A DNA stretch of 64,000 bases from Chryseobacterium sp. ISL-6. GTDB taxonomy: Bacteria; Bacteroidota; Bacteroidia; Flavobacteriales; Weeksellaceae. The notes below the pieces were generated by a model. The model made no database searches, had not been told where the DNA came from, and saw only the letters and a list, made by a program, of their open reading frames with translations. Positions 1 through 9,184 of the stretch are shown here, piece by piece. The position numbers were made by a program, and so were the translations under genes. Each line of letters begins with the position of its first letter. Positions within the stretch are counted from its first letter, which is position 1. The stretch lies in NCBI RefSeq assembly GCF_018613715.1, contig NZ_JAGGPT010000006.1, positions 310,001-374,000 of the forward strand, written 5' to 3'.

Positions 1-1027
1 CCATTACTTCCATGCTTTCTCCGTTCTTCAGTTTTAGATCCTCGCGAACCCAATGAAGTTCAGAATTATCAACCTTTAGAGCTTTTTTATGCAACCCTGG
101 GAAACTATGTCCTTCTCCTACAAAGATGATATTGTTTTCCATATCTCTGGACACGATAAAACAACTTTCTTTATGCCCACCTATTCCTAAGCCTTTGCTT
201 TGTCCGATCGTGAAAAATTGAGCACCTTGATGCTTTCCAATTACTTTTCCATCAGATTTTTTATAGTTGATCTTTTGAGCTAAGTAGTCTAATTCTTCTT
301 CTTTAGAAGAAAACCCGGGTTTTTCTTGTGAGAATAAAGGAGAATCACTGAAAATTTCCACAATTTCACCCTCATTAGGCTTTAATTGTTGTTGTAAAAA
401 TTGAGGTAAACTTACTTTTCCAATAAAACATAATCCCTGAGAATCTTTTTTATCAGCAGTTACCAAACCAATTTCTTTTGCAATTTCTCTAACCTCAGGT
501 TTTGTAAGTTCACCAATTGGGAATAATGCTTTAGATAATTGATCCTGATTCAGCTGGCAAAGAAAATAAGACTGGTCTTTATTGTTATCTTTTCCTGCTA
601 AAAGATGAAAAATTTCTTTTCCGTTTTCATCAAAAGTTGAATTTACTCTTGCATAATGACCTGTTGCAACTTTATCAGCACCTAAAGACATTGCTGTTTT
701 CATAAAAACATCAAACTTAACCTCCCTGTTGCATAAAACATCTGGGTTCGGAGTTCTTCCCTTTTCATACTCTGCAAACATATAGTCTACAATACGCTCC
801 TTATAAAGTTCACTCATATCAATAACCTGGAAAGGGATTCCAAGTTTTTGAGCTACCATTAATGCATCATTACTGTCCTCTATCCAAGGGCATTCATCTT
901 CTAGAGTTACGGATGCATCATTCCAGTTCCTCATAAACAAAGCCACTACTTCATGACCTTGCTGTTGCAGCAAATATGCTGTAACACTGGAATCTACACC
1001 TCCCGACAATCCTACAACTACTTTCAT
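1..1027 (-). CDS. mnmA: tRNA-specific 2-thiouridylase MnmA (3' end cut by the window edge)
   Basis: The enzyme activates U34 of tRNA-Lys, -Glu and -Gln with ATP and inserts sulfur to make 2-thiouridine in the cytoplasm. Reading on the minus strand from the ATG at 1027, the N-terminus carries the PP-loop ATP-pyrophosphatase motif GLSGGVDSS. The nucleophilic cysteine lies in a CNREVKF stretch and the second catalytic cysteine in GLCFIG, both normal for MnmA. About 342 codons are visible. The family is usually 360-400 residues, so only the C-terminal beta-barrel end is missing past base 1. The gene is divergent from the outer-membrane protein at 1221. Identification is secure; only the far C-terminus is unseen. 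Confidence 0.95.
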   Translation of the reverse strand, partial: MKVVVGLSGGVDSSVTAYLLQQQGHEVVALFMRNWNDASVTLEDECPWIEDSNDALMVAQKLGIPFQVIDMSELYKERIVDYMFAEYEKGRTPNPDVLCNREVKFDVFMKTAMSLGADKVATGHYARVNSTFDENGKEIFHLLAGKDNNKDQSYFLCQLNQDQLSKALFPIGELTKPEVREIAKEIGLVTADKKDSQGLCFIGKVSLPQFLQQQLKPNEGEIVEIFSDSPLFSQEKPGFSSKEEELDYLAQKINYKKSDGKVIGKHQGAQFFTIGQSKGLGIGGHKESCFIVSRDMENNIIFVGEGHSFPGLHKKALKVDNSELHWVREDLKLKNGESMEVM

Positions 1028-1220
1028 AATATTTTTGATAGAGTTTTTATCTCTATCTTAACGGGTGCAAAATTACAACAATCCTTTTCGCAAAAAAAGT
1101 TATAATTTTAAACATTGATAAAAACGATAGTATATGAAATCACGGTGTGCCAGATTAAATACAAGCACCTATCAAGATAAGTGATTCCATGTGATCATTA
1201 AAACAATTAATTATCCGCAT

Positions 1221-1751
1221 ATGAAAAAAATAATTATTCCATTGATGTTGATGTTTTCACTATCAGTCTATTCCCAGGTTTCGGTAGGAACTCCTTCAGT
1301 AGCAGAAAGTAACCGATGGACTTTTGGTGGTGGTATTGGATTAGGCTTCGGCAGTAATAGTGCATTTTATCTACAGGCTTCTCCCAGAGTAGGCTACAGA
1401 CTTACTGAAGATCTTGAAGGTGGAGTTATAGGAAGTGTTTCCTGGCAGACTTCAGATTATTACAGATCAACAATGTTTGGAGTAGGACCTTTTGTCAATT
1501 ATTATTTTGCGAGGTCTTTTTATGTAGGGGCAAACCTGCAACATTATTTTATTGATTATAAAGATAAGTTTTACGATTTTAAAGATAACAGGGAAGAAAC
1601 AGCTCTTTATCTCGGTGGTGGATATATGCAGCGGATCGGAGGAAATTCTTTTATGCAGTTGGGACTGATGTATAATGTTTTATGGAAAGAGAATTCAAGT
1701 ATTTTTTCAAGTGGTTTAGTTCCTAATATTGGATTTGTTATAGGATTGTAA
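1221..1751 (+). CDS. small outer-membrane beta-barrel protein, 176 aa
   Basis: A secreted protein of unknown role. The ATG at 1221 is chosen over an upstream GTG at 1191 because it places a Lys-rich n-region and hydrophobic core right at the N-terminus, with likely signal peptidase cleavage after VYSQ. The mature part alternates glycine and aromatic residues (GGGIGLGFGS, then repeated Y/F-rich strands) and ends in an aromatic/hydrophobic strand, as in small eight-strand-type outer-membrane barrels of Bacteroidota. It stands alone between divergent mnmA and convergent clpC and ends at a shared terminator. The barrel assignment is from composition only; no specific family was recognised. Confidence 0.8.
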   Translation: MKKIIIPLMLMFSLSVYSQVSVGTPSVAESNRWTFGGGIGLGFGSNSAFYLQASPRVGYRLTEDLEGGVIGSVSWQTSDYYRSTMFGVGPFVNYYFARSFYVGANLQHYFIDYKDKFYDFKDNREETALYLGGGYMQRIGGNSFMQLGLMYNVLWKENSSIFSSGLVPNIGFVIGL

Positions 1752-1783
1752 TAACCTGATTAGAATTAAAACTAAAGATTATA

Positions 1784-1822
1784 AAAACAAAAAGCACCGA
1801 ATTTTTCGGTGCTTTTTGTTTT
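1784..1822. terminator. bidirectional rho-independent terminator
   Basis: A 17-bp A/T-flanked stem (core AGCACCGA/TCGGTGCT) with a short AT loop and U-tracts on both sides lies between the convergent ends of the barrel gene and clpC, and can serve both strands. Confidence 0.9.
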
Positions 1823-1836
1823 AACAAAATTATTTA

Positions 1837-4368
1837 TTATTGTGAAGACTTTTCAGTCGTCTTTTTTGTTTTATGAGCTTTACCGGTTAATCCGTCTTTA
1901 GCTTCATTAACATCCAAAATGATGGTTTCTCCCTCATTTAATTGTTTGTTTACCAACATTTCAGCTAATAAATCTTCAATGTATTTCTGGATTGCTCTCT
2001 TTAATGGTCTTGCACCGAAATCTTTATCCCATCCTTTTTCTGAAATAAAGTCTTTTGCTGCATCAGTTAAATCAACTTTATATCCTAATTTTTCAAGTCT
2101 GCTGTAAAGCTTGTTCAATTCAAGGTCAATGATTCTCTTAATATCACTTTGCTCAAGAGAGTTAAAGATCACGATATCATCAATTCTGTTCAGGAATTCT
2201 GGAGCAAATGCTTTTTTAAGTGCATTTTCAATTGTACTTCTTGCTCTTGTATCTGTATTTGACTTTTTAGCAGAAGTTCCGAATCCTACGCCATCCCCGA
2301 AATCTTTAAGATCTCTGGTACCAATGTTTGAAGTAAGGATGATAATCGTATTTCTGAAATCAATTTTTCTACCTAAGCTATCAGTAACATGACCCTCATC
2401 TAAGATCTGTAAAAGGATATTGAACACATCAGGGTGCGCTTTTTCAATCTCATCTAAAAGAACCACAGCATAAGGTTTTCTTCTTACAGCTTCCGTTAAC
2501 TGACCACCTTCTTCATATCCAACATATCCCGGAGGCGCACCTACCAATCTCGATACCGCGAATTTTTCCATGTATTCACTCATATCGATTCTGATCAATG
2601 CTTCATCTGAGTCGAAAAGCTCTCTTGCCATTACTTTTGCAAGCTCTGTTTTACCAACACCAGTTGTACCCAGGAAGATAAATGTTCCAATTGGACGATT
2701 CGGATCTTTCAGACCAGCTCTGTTTCTTTGAATAGCTTTAACTACTTTTTTCACAGCGTCTTCCTGTCCGATTACTTTTCCGTTTAGATTATTATCCATT
2801 TGAGCTAATTTATCAAGCTCATTTTTACCAACCTTGGTTACCGGAACACCACTCATCATAGAAACCACCTCTGCAACATTTTCTTCTGTTACGGTTTCTT
2901 TTTTCTCTTTTACATCTTTATCCCACTGGTCCTGAGCGGCATTAAGTTCCATTTGAAGGCGTTCTTCTTCATCTTTTAGCTTTCGGGCTTCAAGATAATC
3001 CTGAGCCTTAACAGCTTTCTGCTTCATTTCTTTGATATCTTCAATTTTCTTTTCAAAATCAATGATTTCAGTAGGGACTTTCATATTTTTAATATAAACA
3101 CGAGAACCTGCTTCATCCATTGCATCAATTGCTTTATCTGGTAAGAAACGGTCTGTAATATATCTCGATGTCAAATTGACACAAGCTAATATTGCTTCCG
3201 GTGTATAAATCACATTGTGATGCTCTTCATACTTATCTTTGATCTGATTTAAAATCTGAATGGTTTCTTCAATATTAGTTGGCTCCACCATAACTTTTTG
3301 GAACCTTCTTTCCAATGCTCCGTCTTTTTCAATATACTGACGGTATTCATCTAAAGTAGTTGCCCCGATGCATTGGATCTCTCCTCTTGCTAAAGCAGGC
3401 TTGAACATGTTGGATGCATCTAAGCTTCCTGTAGAACTTCCTGCACCAACAATAGTATGAAGCTCATCAATGAATAAGATTACATCACGGTTCTTTTCAA
3501 GCTCCGTCATGATTGCCTTCATTCTTTCTTCGAATTGGCCACGATATTTTGTTCCTGCAACTAAACTTGCAAGATCAAGGGTAATGACTCTTTTACCAAA
3601 AAGAACTCTTGAAACCTTCTTCTGCTGGATTCTTAAAGCTAAACCTTCCGCAATAGCAGATTTACCAACTCCGGGCTCTCCAATAAGAAGTGGATTGTTT
3701 TTCTTTCTACGAGAAAGGATCTGAGACACACGCTCAATTTCTTTCTCACGACCGATTACAGGATCCAGTTTCCCATCTCTTGCCAAAGAAGTAAGGTCTC
3801 GACCAAAGTTGTCAAGGGTAGGAGTCTTGCTTTTTGCAGAACCTAAGTTTCCTGCAGGCTTTCTCATTTGCTCAAATTCCTCTCTTTCATCATCGTCGTC
3901 GTATGCACTCATTTGAGGTGCCTGCCCAGAATTTTTAAGCATTGTTTGATATTCTCTTGAAACTCCTTCATAGTCAATATCATAGGCTCCTAATATATTG
4001 GAGGTTGGGTCTTCATATTTATATAGAATACCCAGAAGTAAATGAACGGTATTAATTTCATTACTTTTGTATTGTCGGCATTCTAACTCTGCACGTTTAA
4101 CAGCATGATCTGCCATTTTAGTGAAAGAAATATTGGTTACCTCCTCAGAAATAGGATTAAGACTTGTTGTATTTAGAGTTTCAATTTTTCTTCTGATTTG
4201 TGTTAAATCGGCATTAAGGTTTTGAAGGATTTCTTTTGCAGAGTTTTCTGTTTTTATAATACCTAAAAGTAGATGTTCTGTATTAAGAAATTCACTTTTC
4301 AGCCTTTTAGCTTCATTTTTGCTCTGTTTGAACACTTGGCTCAAACCTTGTGAAAACTTATAATCCAT
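1837..4368 (-). CDS. clpC: ClpC-type AAA+ unfoldase, 843 aa
   Basis: ATP-dependent unfoldase that feeds proteins to the ClpP protease and handles damaged or regulatory proteins in the cytoplasm. Order of parts: two N-terminal Clp_N repeats (about 1-150), a first AAA+ module with Walker A GEPGVGKS near residue 228, a coiled middle region with a UVR-like stretch (DYLEARKLKDEEER), and a second AAA+ module with Walker A GTTGVGKT near residue 565. A basic tail follows. The middle domain is short, which fits ClpC rather than ClpB. The start is the ATG at 4368, giving MDYKFSQG; the reading frame continues upstream only through a TTG. Length is normal for the family. It appears monocistronic. Confidence 0.95.
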   Translation of the reverse strand: MDYKFSQGLSQVFKQSKNEAKRLKSEFLNTEHLLLGIIKTENSAKEILQNLNADLTQIRRKIETLNTTSLNPISEEVTNISFTKMADHAVKRAELECRQYKSNEINTVHLLLGILYKYEDPTSNILGAYDIDYEGVSREYQTMLKNSGQAPQMSAYDDDDEREEFEQMRKPAGNLGSAKSKTPTLDNFGRDLTSLARDGKLDPVIGREKEIERVSQILSRRKKNNPLLIGEPGVGKSAIAEGLALRIQQKKVSRVLFGKRVITLDLASLVAGTKYRGQFEERMKAIMTELEKNRDVILFIDELHTIVGAGSSTGSLDASNMFKPALARGEIQCIGATTLDEYRQYIEKDGALERRFQKVMVEPTNIEETIQILNQIKDKYEEHHNVIYTPEAILACVNLTSRYITDRFLPDKAIDAMDEAGSRVYIKNMKVPTEIIDFEKKIEDIKEMKQKAVKAQDYLEARKLKDEEERLQMELNAAQDQWDKDVKEKKETVTEENVAEVVSMMSGVPVTKVGKNELDKLAQMDNNLNGKVIGQEDAVKKVVKAIQRNRAGLKDPNRPIGTFIFLGTTGVGKTELAKVMARELFDSDEALIRIDMSEYMEKFAVSRLVGAPPGYVGYEEGGQLTEAVRRKPYAVVLLDEIEKAHPDVFNILLQILDEGHVTDSLGRKIDFRNTIIILTSNIGTRDLKDFGDGVGFGTSAKKSNTDTRARSTIENALKKAFAPEFLNRIDDIVIFNSLEQSDIKRIIDLELNKLYSRLEKLGYKVDLTDAAKDFISEKGWDKDFGARPLKRAIQKYIEDLLAEMLVNKQLNEGETIILDVNEAKDGLTGKAHKTKKTTEKSSQ

Positions 4369-4522
4369 AATATATCTCAATTAGAATAAAGATAGAATTA
4401 TCTTTTATTCATTATTCTAAATTACAAATATTTTACCAAAAATCAATTAATGACTTTATGGCAGAAAAAAGTTTTATTATCTTATTGAAAATGACTAAGT
4501 TTGTTTTCTTTAAATTTTCCTT

Positions 4523-4747
4523 ATGAGTCCCGAAATTGCTACTTATGTTGGATATTCTGCCTCGCTTTTTATAGTGTTGAGTTTTATATTGAAAGATGTA
4601 AGAAAAATCAGAATCGTAAATATGGTGGGCTGTATTTGTTTTGTCATTTATGGTATTTTTAGCGGAATGCTTTGGCCGGTCATCATACCAAATGGGTTAA
4701 TCTGCTTCATACAAATTTATCATTTGATTGCAGGAAAGAAAAATTAA
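4523..4747 (+). CDS. SemiSWEET/YgjV-like three-helix membrane protein, 74 aa
   Basis: A very small inner-membrane protein with three predicted helices at about 5-22, 29-47 and 50-68. The pattern GYSASLFIVLSF, an Arg-Ile-Arg/Asn turn, FVIYGIFSG and then a third helix beginning PVIIPNG follows the three-helix SemiSWEET/MtN3 plan. The PQ motif of classical SemiSWEETs is replaced by ILKD, so sugar transport is not assured; YgjV-like inner-membrane proteins share the same look. Its TAA stop overlaps the ATG of the next glycosyltransferase by one base, so the two are translationally coupled. Such proteins are sometimes mislabelled as uroporphyrinogen decarboxylase in databases; nothing here supports that. 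Confidence 0.75.
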   Translation: MSPEIATYVGYSASLFIVLSFILKDVRKIRIVNMVGCICFVIYGIFSGMLWPVIIPNGLICFIQIYHLIAGKKN

Positions 4748-5844
4748 TGAAAAAGAAAATAATTACTTCTGCCTTTAGCAACCTGTATACAGATCAACGA
4801 ATAGAAAAGGTATGCAGGACTTTATATGAAAAGGGATACCAAATCGAGCTGATAGGAAATAACTGGGGTGGAGCCGAGGAAATGAAGCGGCCATACTCTT
4901 TTTTCAGAATACCTTTACTGTCAAAAAGTTTAAAAACAGCTTATTTCGAATTCAATTGGAAGTTATATAAGGAATTAAAAAAGAAAGCTGATCAGAATAC
5001 AATTCTCCACGCTAATGATATAGACGCTTTGCTTCCCAATTATCTTATTGCTAAACGGCTAAATATTCCCTTAGTTTTTGATAGTCATGAAATTTTTTCT
5101 GAGATGCCGGCAATTCAAGGCAAAATGTCACAAAAAATGTGGCGTAACCTGGAAAAAAATATAATTCCAAAATTGGAATATATGATTACAGCTAGTGGAA
5201 GCTATGCAAAATGGTTTAAAAAAAAATATCTTGTGAATCCTGTGGTTATTCAAAATGCACCCAGAAAAATAGATTTCACTATAGAAATTCCAGAGAATAA
5301 TCCGAAAATACTGTTATATCAAGGAGCAATAAACCCGTTTAGGGGAATTGAAAAGGCAATTATGGCAATGCATCACCTAGAGAATGTAGTATTTAAAATT
5401 GCAGGTGACGGACCAAGAAGAAAAGAATATGAAGATCTGGTCGTTCGTGAGAATCTCCAACAAAAAGTCCGGTTTTTAGGAAAGCTCCTGCCTGAAGATT
5501 TGAGAAAAGTTACTCTGACTGCCGATGTCGGGATGAGTATTGAAGAAAATGGAGGGGATAGCTATTTATATTCTTTACCCAATAAAGTATTAGACTGTAT
5601 TCAGAGCAGGGTTCCATTAATTATGGCTAGTTTTCCTGAGATGCAGAATATTAAAAACCAGTTCGATGTTGGAGAGCTTATTAAAGATCATCAACCTGAA
5701 AATATAGCTGCGGCGGTGCAAGCCGTTTTAAATAAAGGAAGAATAGGATATTTGGCAGAATTAGAAAGAGCTTCCAAAGTCCTTTGTTGGGAAAATGAAG
5801 AAATAAAGCTGTTGGAAGTTTTTGAAAAAGCATCCAATAAATAA
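4747..5844 (+). CDS. family 4-type glycosyltransferase, 365 aa
   Basis: A GT-B fold cytoplasmic glycosyltransferase, probably transferring a sugar from a nucleotide donor onto a surface glycan. The ATG at 4747 (MKKKIITSAFSNL) overlaps the stop of the upstream gene (TAATGA). The N-terminal half shows an acceptor-domain motif (VFDSHEIFSEMP). The C-terminal half has the donor-domain signatures KIAGDGP, VRFLGKL and the E-x7-like SIEENGGDSYLYSLPNKVLD, which contacts the nucleotide sugar. Full family length. Substrate cannot be told from sequence. It starts a plus-strand run with sufE and GT9 and GT2 enzymes, which suggests lipopolysaccharide or capsule glycan assembly. Confidence 0.88.
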   Translation: MKKKIITSAFSNLYTDQRIEKVCRTLYEKGYQIELIGNNWGGAEEMKRPYSFFRIPLLSKSLKTAYFEFNWKLYKELKKKADQNTILHANDIDALLPNYLIAKRLNIPLVFDSHEIFSEMPAIQGKMSQKMWRNLEKNIIPKLEYMITASGSYAKWFKKKYLVNPVVIQNAPRKIDFTIEIPENNPKILLYQGAINPFRGIEKAIMAMHHLENVVFKIAGDGPRRKEYEDLVVRENLQQKVRFLGKLLPEDLRKVTLTADVGMSIEENGGDSYLYSLPNKVLDCIQSRVPLIMASFPEMQNIKNQFDVGELIKDHQPENIAAAVQAVLNKGRIGYLAELERASKVLCWENEEIKLLEVFEKASNK

Positions 5845-5859
5845 TCCTTACAAAATTGG

Positions 5860-5867
5860 TATCTTTG
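5860..5867 (+). promoter_or_regulatory. possible Bacteroidota -7 box (TATCTTTG) upstream of sufE
   Basis: TATCTTTG matches TAnnTTTG and sits 19 bases before the sufE ATG. No convincing TTTG -33 box is at the right distance, so it is only a likely promoter. Confidence 0.45.
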
Positions 5868-5886
5868 CATAAAGAATTGTTGAAAA

Positions 5887-6306
5887 ATGACCATTAAAGA
5901 AAAACAACAGGAAATAATTGACGAATTTGCATTTCTTGAGGACTGGGAACAGAAGTATGAATACATAATTGACCTGGGTAAAGATTTGAAAGGTCTTTCT
6001 GAGGACAAAAAGACAGATGATAATCTTATTAAAGGTTGTCAGAGTAAAGTTTGGATCGATGCAGAATTTAAAGAAGGGAAACTTTTTTTTGATGCAGATT
6101 CCGACGGTATTTTGCCAAAGGGGATCGTTTCTTTGTTGGTAAGTATTTATAGTGGTCATTCTACACAGGAAATCTTAGATTCTGATTTTCAGTTTATCTC
6201 AGAAATCGGATTGCAGGAGTTTCTTTCTCCTTCCAGAGCTAATGGTCTAATGGCAATGACCAAGCAGATTAAATTTTACGCCGTGGCTTACCAACTGAAG
6301 TCGTAG
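5887..6306 (+). CDS. sufE: SufE family cysteine desulfurase-activating protein, 139 aa
   Basis: SufE accepts persulfide sulfur from the cysteine desulfurase SufS and passes it to the SufBCD scaffold during Fe-S cluster assembly in the cytoplasm. The sequence fits the family along its whole length. The sulfur-accepting cysteine is Cys51 in the context IKGCQSKVW, the hallmark loop. It ends with an Asn-Gly-Leu helix (SRANGLMAM) typical of SufE. No other suf gene is in the window, so sufE here is detached from its operon and sits among glycosyltransferases, with the GT9 gene starting two bases after its stop. A -7-like box precedes it, so it may have its own promoter. Confidence 0.93.
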   Translation: MTIKEKQQEIIDEFAFLEDWEQKYEYIIDLGKDLKGLSEDKKTDDNLIKGCQSKVWIDAEFKEGKLFFDADSDGILPKGIVSLLVSIYSGHSTQEILDSDFQFISEIGLQEFLSPSRANGLMAMTKQIKFYAVAYQLKS

Positions 6307-6308
6307 TT

Positions 6309-7274
6309 GTGACAAGAATTTTAGCATATCGTTTTTCCGCTTTTGGTGATGTTGCGATGACAGTACCTGTCTTTCGTGAGTTTCTTGAACAAAATCCCAA
6401 TGTAGAAATTATAATAGTTTCCAGAAAAAATTTTGAAAGCTTATTCTCTGATATCCCAAATGTTATATTTAAAGGAATTAACCTCGATGATTATAAAGGT
6501 TTTTTTGGATTAAATAGATTGGCAAATGAGCTTATAAAAGAATTTCATCCTGATTATATTGCGAATCTGCATGATGTGATCAGAACAAAAATATTGGATA
6601 AGATTTATAGAAGAAAAGGCTATAAAGTATTTAAAATCAACAAAGGAAAGGAGGAAAAGGAAGTACTTACAGATATTTGGAATCTTAATAAAGTGCAATT
6701 AAAGCGTACTGTTGAGCGATATGCTGATGTATTTAGAGAAATGGGATTTAAGGTGATATTATCCAATCAGTTGAGGCCAATCGCAAAAAAGAAGTCCGGA
6801 ATAGGATTTGCCCCATTTGCTCAACATAAAGGGAAGATGCTTCCTTTAGAAAAGTCTTATGAACTGGTGAAGATTTTGTCTCAAAAAGAAAAGGTGTATT
6901 TTTTTGGTGGCGGAAAAAATGAAACTGATACTCTTGAGAAGTGGGAAAGTGAAATTCCTAATACCCAGAGTTTATCCGGAAAATTAAATCTTAAAGAAGA
7001 ACTTAACAAGATTGCAGAATTGGAACTCATGATTTCAATGGATTCAGCCAATATGCATTTGGCAAGTATTGTTGGGACAAGGTGTGTTTCCATATGGGGC
7101 TCCACTCATCCTTATGCTGGGTTTCTTGGATTTGGCCAGAGTGAAAATGATGTTGTTCAAATAAAAGATCTCACCTGCAGACCTTGTTCTGTATTTGGAG
7201 ATAAAGAATGTTTTAGAGGAGATTGGGCTTGCCTGGAAGAGTTGAACATTCAGAAGATCATTGAAAAAATCTGA
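6309..7274 (+). CDS. family 9 glycosyltransferase (heptosyltransferase-like), 321 aa
   Basis: Member of the ADP-heptose:LPS heptosyltransferase fold, acting at the inner face of the cytoplasmic membrane in lipopolysaccharide core building. It starts at GTG 6309, two bases after sufE. The N-terminal RFSAFGDVAMTVP motif is the conserved acceptor-domain start. The C-terminal ELMISMDSANMHLASIVGT followed by SIWGSTHP is the donor-binding signature of GT9. A cysteine-rich end (CRPCSVFGDKEC) resembles the usual CRPC..G...C pattern of Bacteroidota homologues. The donor may not be heptose in this group. It is followed by a GT2 gene after four bases. Confidence 0.92.
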   Translation: MTRILAYRFSAFGDVAMTVPVFREFLEQNPNVEIIIVSRKNFESLFSDIPNVIFKGINLDDYKGFFGLNRLANELIKEFHPDYIANLHDVIRTKILDKIYRRKGYKVFKINKGKEEKEVLTDIWNLNKVQLKRTVERYADVFREMGFKVILSNQLRPIAKKKSGIGFAPFAQHKGKMLPLEKSYELVKILSQKEKVYFFGGGKNETDTLEKWESEIPNTQSLSGKLNLKEELNKIAELELMISMDSANMHLASIVGTRCVSIWGSTHPYAGFLGFGQSENDVVQIKDLTCRPCSVFGDKECFRGDWACLEELNIQKIIEKI

Positions 7275-7278
7275 TCTG

Positions 7279-8181
7279 ATGAAAGTTTCTATCTGTATCC
7301 CTGTGTATAATTTTGATGTCCGGGAATTGGTCTCAAACCTGATAAAAGAAATTAATGCACAAGATTATGATGCAGAAATCATTTTAATAGATGATGAATC
7401 TGAAATAAAATTCAAAGATATAAATAAAGACCTTCACAATCAGGTCGACCAATTGATCTATCTTGATAAAAACATAGGAAGATCACAAATTCGTAATTTA
7501 TTTCTTACTTATTCTAAAGGAGATTATTTACTTTTCCTCGATTGTGACGGAAGAATAATTGAGGAAAATTTTTTAACAGACTATATTCAATTCATACAGG
7601 AAAACCCATCTACAAAGGTTATTTACGGGGGTAGAAGTGTATCGGCAGAACTTCCTGATCAGAAACATTTTCTACGATGGAAATTTGCAACAGAACGTGA
7701 AAATCTACCTGTAGAACTTCGGATTGAAAAACCATATCTGAGCTTTCAGACCAATAATTTTATTATAAAAAAAGAAGTGCTTGAAAAAGTTCGATTCAAT
7801 CCTGAATTTCAAAAATACGGATATGAAGACCTGCTCTTTGCAATGGATTTAAAATCAGAAGGAATCGTAGTTGATCATATTAAAAATCCCATTTTTAATA
7901 ATGATTTAGAAGATAATAGAGTCTATCTGGAAAAAGTAAAAGAGTCTGTGGAAAGTTTATCTCAAATGCTTAAAGACCACCAGTTAAGCTTAAAACTGTC
8001 TGAGATTAAGCTTGTAAAAGCCCATAATGTAATGAATAAAATAGGGTTAAAAAGCCTCTTCAAGTTTTTTTTCAGGATGAATAAACGAAGGATAGAGCAG
8101 AGCCTTTTGAAGGGAAACGTAAGCCTTAGATATCTCGACCTTTACAAACTTGGATTACTTTTAGATAATCCGGATTCTTAA
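7279..8181 (+). CDS. family 2 glycosyltransferase, 300 aa
   Basis: A GT-A fold enzyme that uses a nucleotide sugar and a divalent metal. The ATG at 7279 is preferred over an in-frame TTG at 7261 that lies inside the upstream gene. The N-terminus has MKVSICIPVYNF, then IILIDDES (nucleotide-binding DD), and LLFLDCDGRI supplies the DxD-like metal-binding site. Later FQKYGYEDLLFAMDL is the ED catalytic-base motif. The last 80 residues are basic and helical, possibly for membrane contact. It ends the glycosyltransferase run and is followed by a terminator. The sugar and acceptor are unknown. Confidence 0.9.
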   Translation: MKVSICIPVYNFDVRELVSNLIKEINAQDYDAEIILIDDESEIKFKDINKDLHNQVDQLIYLDKNIGRSQIRNLFLTYSKGDYLLFLDCDGRIIEENFLTDYIQFIQENPSTKVIYGGRSVSAELPDQKHFLRWKFATERENLPVELRIEKPYLSFQTNNFIIKKEVLEKVRFNPEFQKYGYEDLLFAMDLKSEGIVVDHIKNPIFNNDLEDNRVYLEKVKESVESLSQMLKDHQLSLKLSEIKLVKAHNVMNKIGLKSLFKFFFRMNKRRIEQSLLKGNVSLRYLDLYKLGLLLDNPDS

Positions 8182-8226
8182 AAACAATTTAATTTTATTT
8201 GATTGATTCTAAAAATGTAATTAAAA

Positions 8227-8260
8227 AAAAGCATTGTCGGAGTTAAATAACAATGCTTTT
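8227..8260. terminator. bidirectional terminator
   Basis: Arms AAAAGCATTGT and ACAATGCTTTT with a 12-base loop lie between the convergent GT2 gene and the lipoprotein gene; A- and T-tracts on both sides allow use on either strand. Confidence 0.85.
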
Positions 8261-8277
8261 TCTATTGATGGATAGGT

Positions 8278-9180
8278 TTATCTTACAACTTCTAGTGGAG
8301 ATCCCTTTTTAGGACGGTGAAGTACCAATTCATAAATCTCCGTACTATGATCTTTAAGCCTTGCCTGTAAAGCAGATTCATCTTTACTTTTTTCATCAGT
8401 TCTTATTAAAGAAACCATTCTGCCATTTCCATAAAAAACCATTTTATAATTGTCTACGGGTAAAACTTCAACAATGTTTTGGATGGTTGCTGAGGTTTCT
8501 GACTGATCCTTTTTACTATCAGAGGAAGAGAGATACAATGCTTTATCAATTTCAGCATCTCTTATTTTGGTTTTTGTAAAGAAACTGCCAGTATCTTTTT
8601 TCTGAAGAATATCCCTGAAGTTATTATATGTATCTAAAACTTCTTTAAGTAATGCGTCTTTATCTTCGTTCAACAAAACCGTTGATTGAGACCATCCAGT
8701 TACCTGGTAAGGAACATCAGAGTTAAAATCCCAGGTTTGAGTAATCTCCTTTGCGGGTTTGTTTTCATCTGTATTAAATTTACAGTCTACAACCACATCA
8801 TAATCTGGCGAATCGAAAGAAGCATATTTTAAAATCCTGAATTTATAATATTTAAGTTCATTTTCATCCAATTCTTTATCAGACTTAAGAACGATCTTAA
8901 CGGTCTGTTTACCTGACCCTAAAATCTCACGATTAATAGGTAAGGTAAGAGATGTACCACCGTTTTTATAATAATAAGCAACCAGGATATCATTGATATA
9001 AACCTGAAAATCGCCTGCTGCATCAAGGCTTAAAGCATATAAAGGATGAGAAGCCATAGTCTTTGTCATTTTTTTTTCGTTATTATTCGTATTGAGATTT
9101 GATGTGTGGGTTATTGTATCTTTTTTTTGGCAGCTTATGATGTTAAATAACAATAGACCAAATAATATCTTCCTGTTCAT
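8278..9180 (-). CDS. lipoprotein of a PAAR-like operon, 300 aa
   Basis: I do not recognise the family. The ATG at 9180 gives MNRKILFGLLLFNIISC, a lipoprotein signal with cysteine 17 as lipid attachment site; a longer frame would start inside the upstream gene. After a Ser/Thr/Asn linker it shows a beta-rich N-terminal part (QVYINDILVAYYYKNGG, then GSGKQTVKIVLK) and a mixed helical C-terminal half. It begins four bases after the stop of the 928-residue gene, so it is the last gene of a tight minus-strand operon with the PAAR-like protein. By position it could be an immunity or accessory lipoprotein for a secreted cargo; that is inference from context only. Confidence 0.75.
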   Translation of the reverse strand: MNRKILFGLLLFNIISCQKKDTITHTSNLNTNNNEKKMTKTMASHPLYALSLDAAGDFQVYINDILVAYYYKNGGTSLTLPINREILGSGKQTVKIVLKSDKELDENELKYYKFRILKYASFDSPDYDVVVDCKFNTDENKPAKEITQTWDFNSDVPYQVTGWSQSTVLLNEDKDALLKEVLDTYNNFRDILQKKDTGSFFTKTKIRDAEIDKALYLSSSDSKKDQSETSATIQNIVEVLPVDNYKMVFYGNGRMVSLIRTDEKSKDESALQARLKDHSTEIYELVLHRPKKGSPLEVVR

Positions 9181-9184
9181 TTTA

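Noticed and set aside
5691..6159. Long open frames antisense to sufE and the GT4 gene
   Set aside because: They overlap well-supported genes, have no recognisable domain and show composition expected from the reverse of coding DNA.
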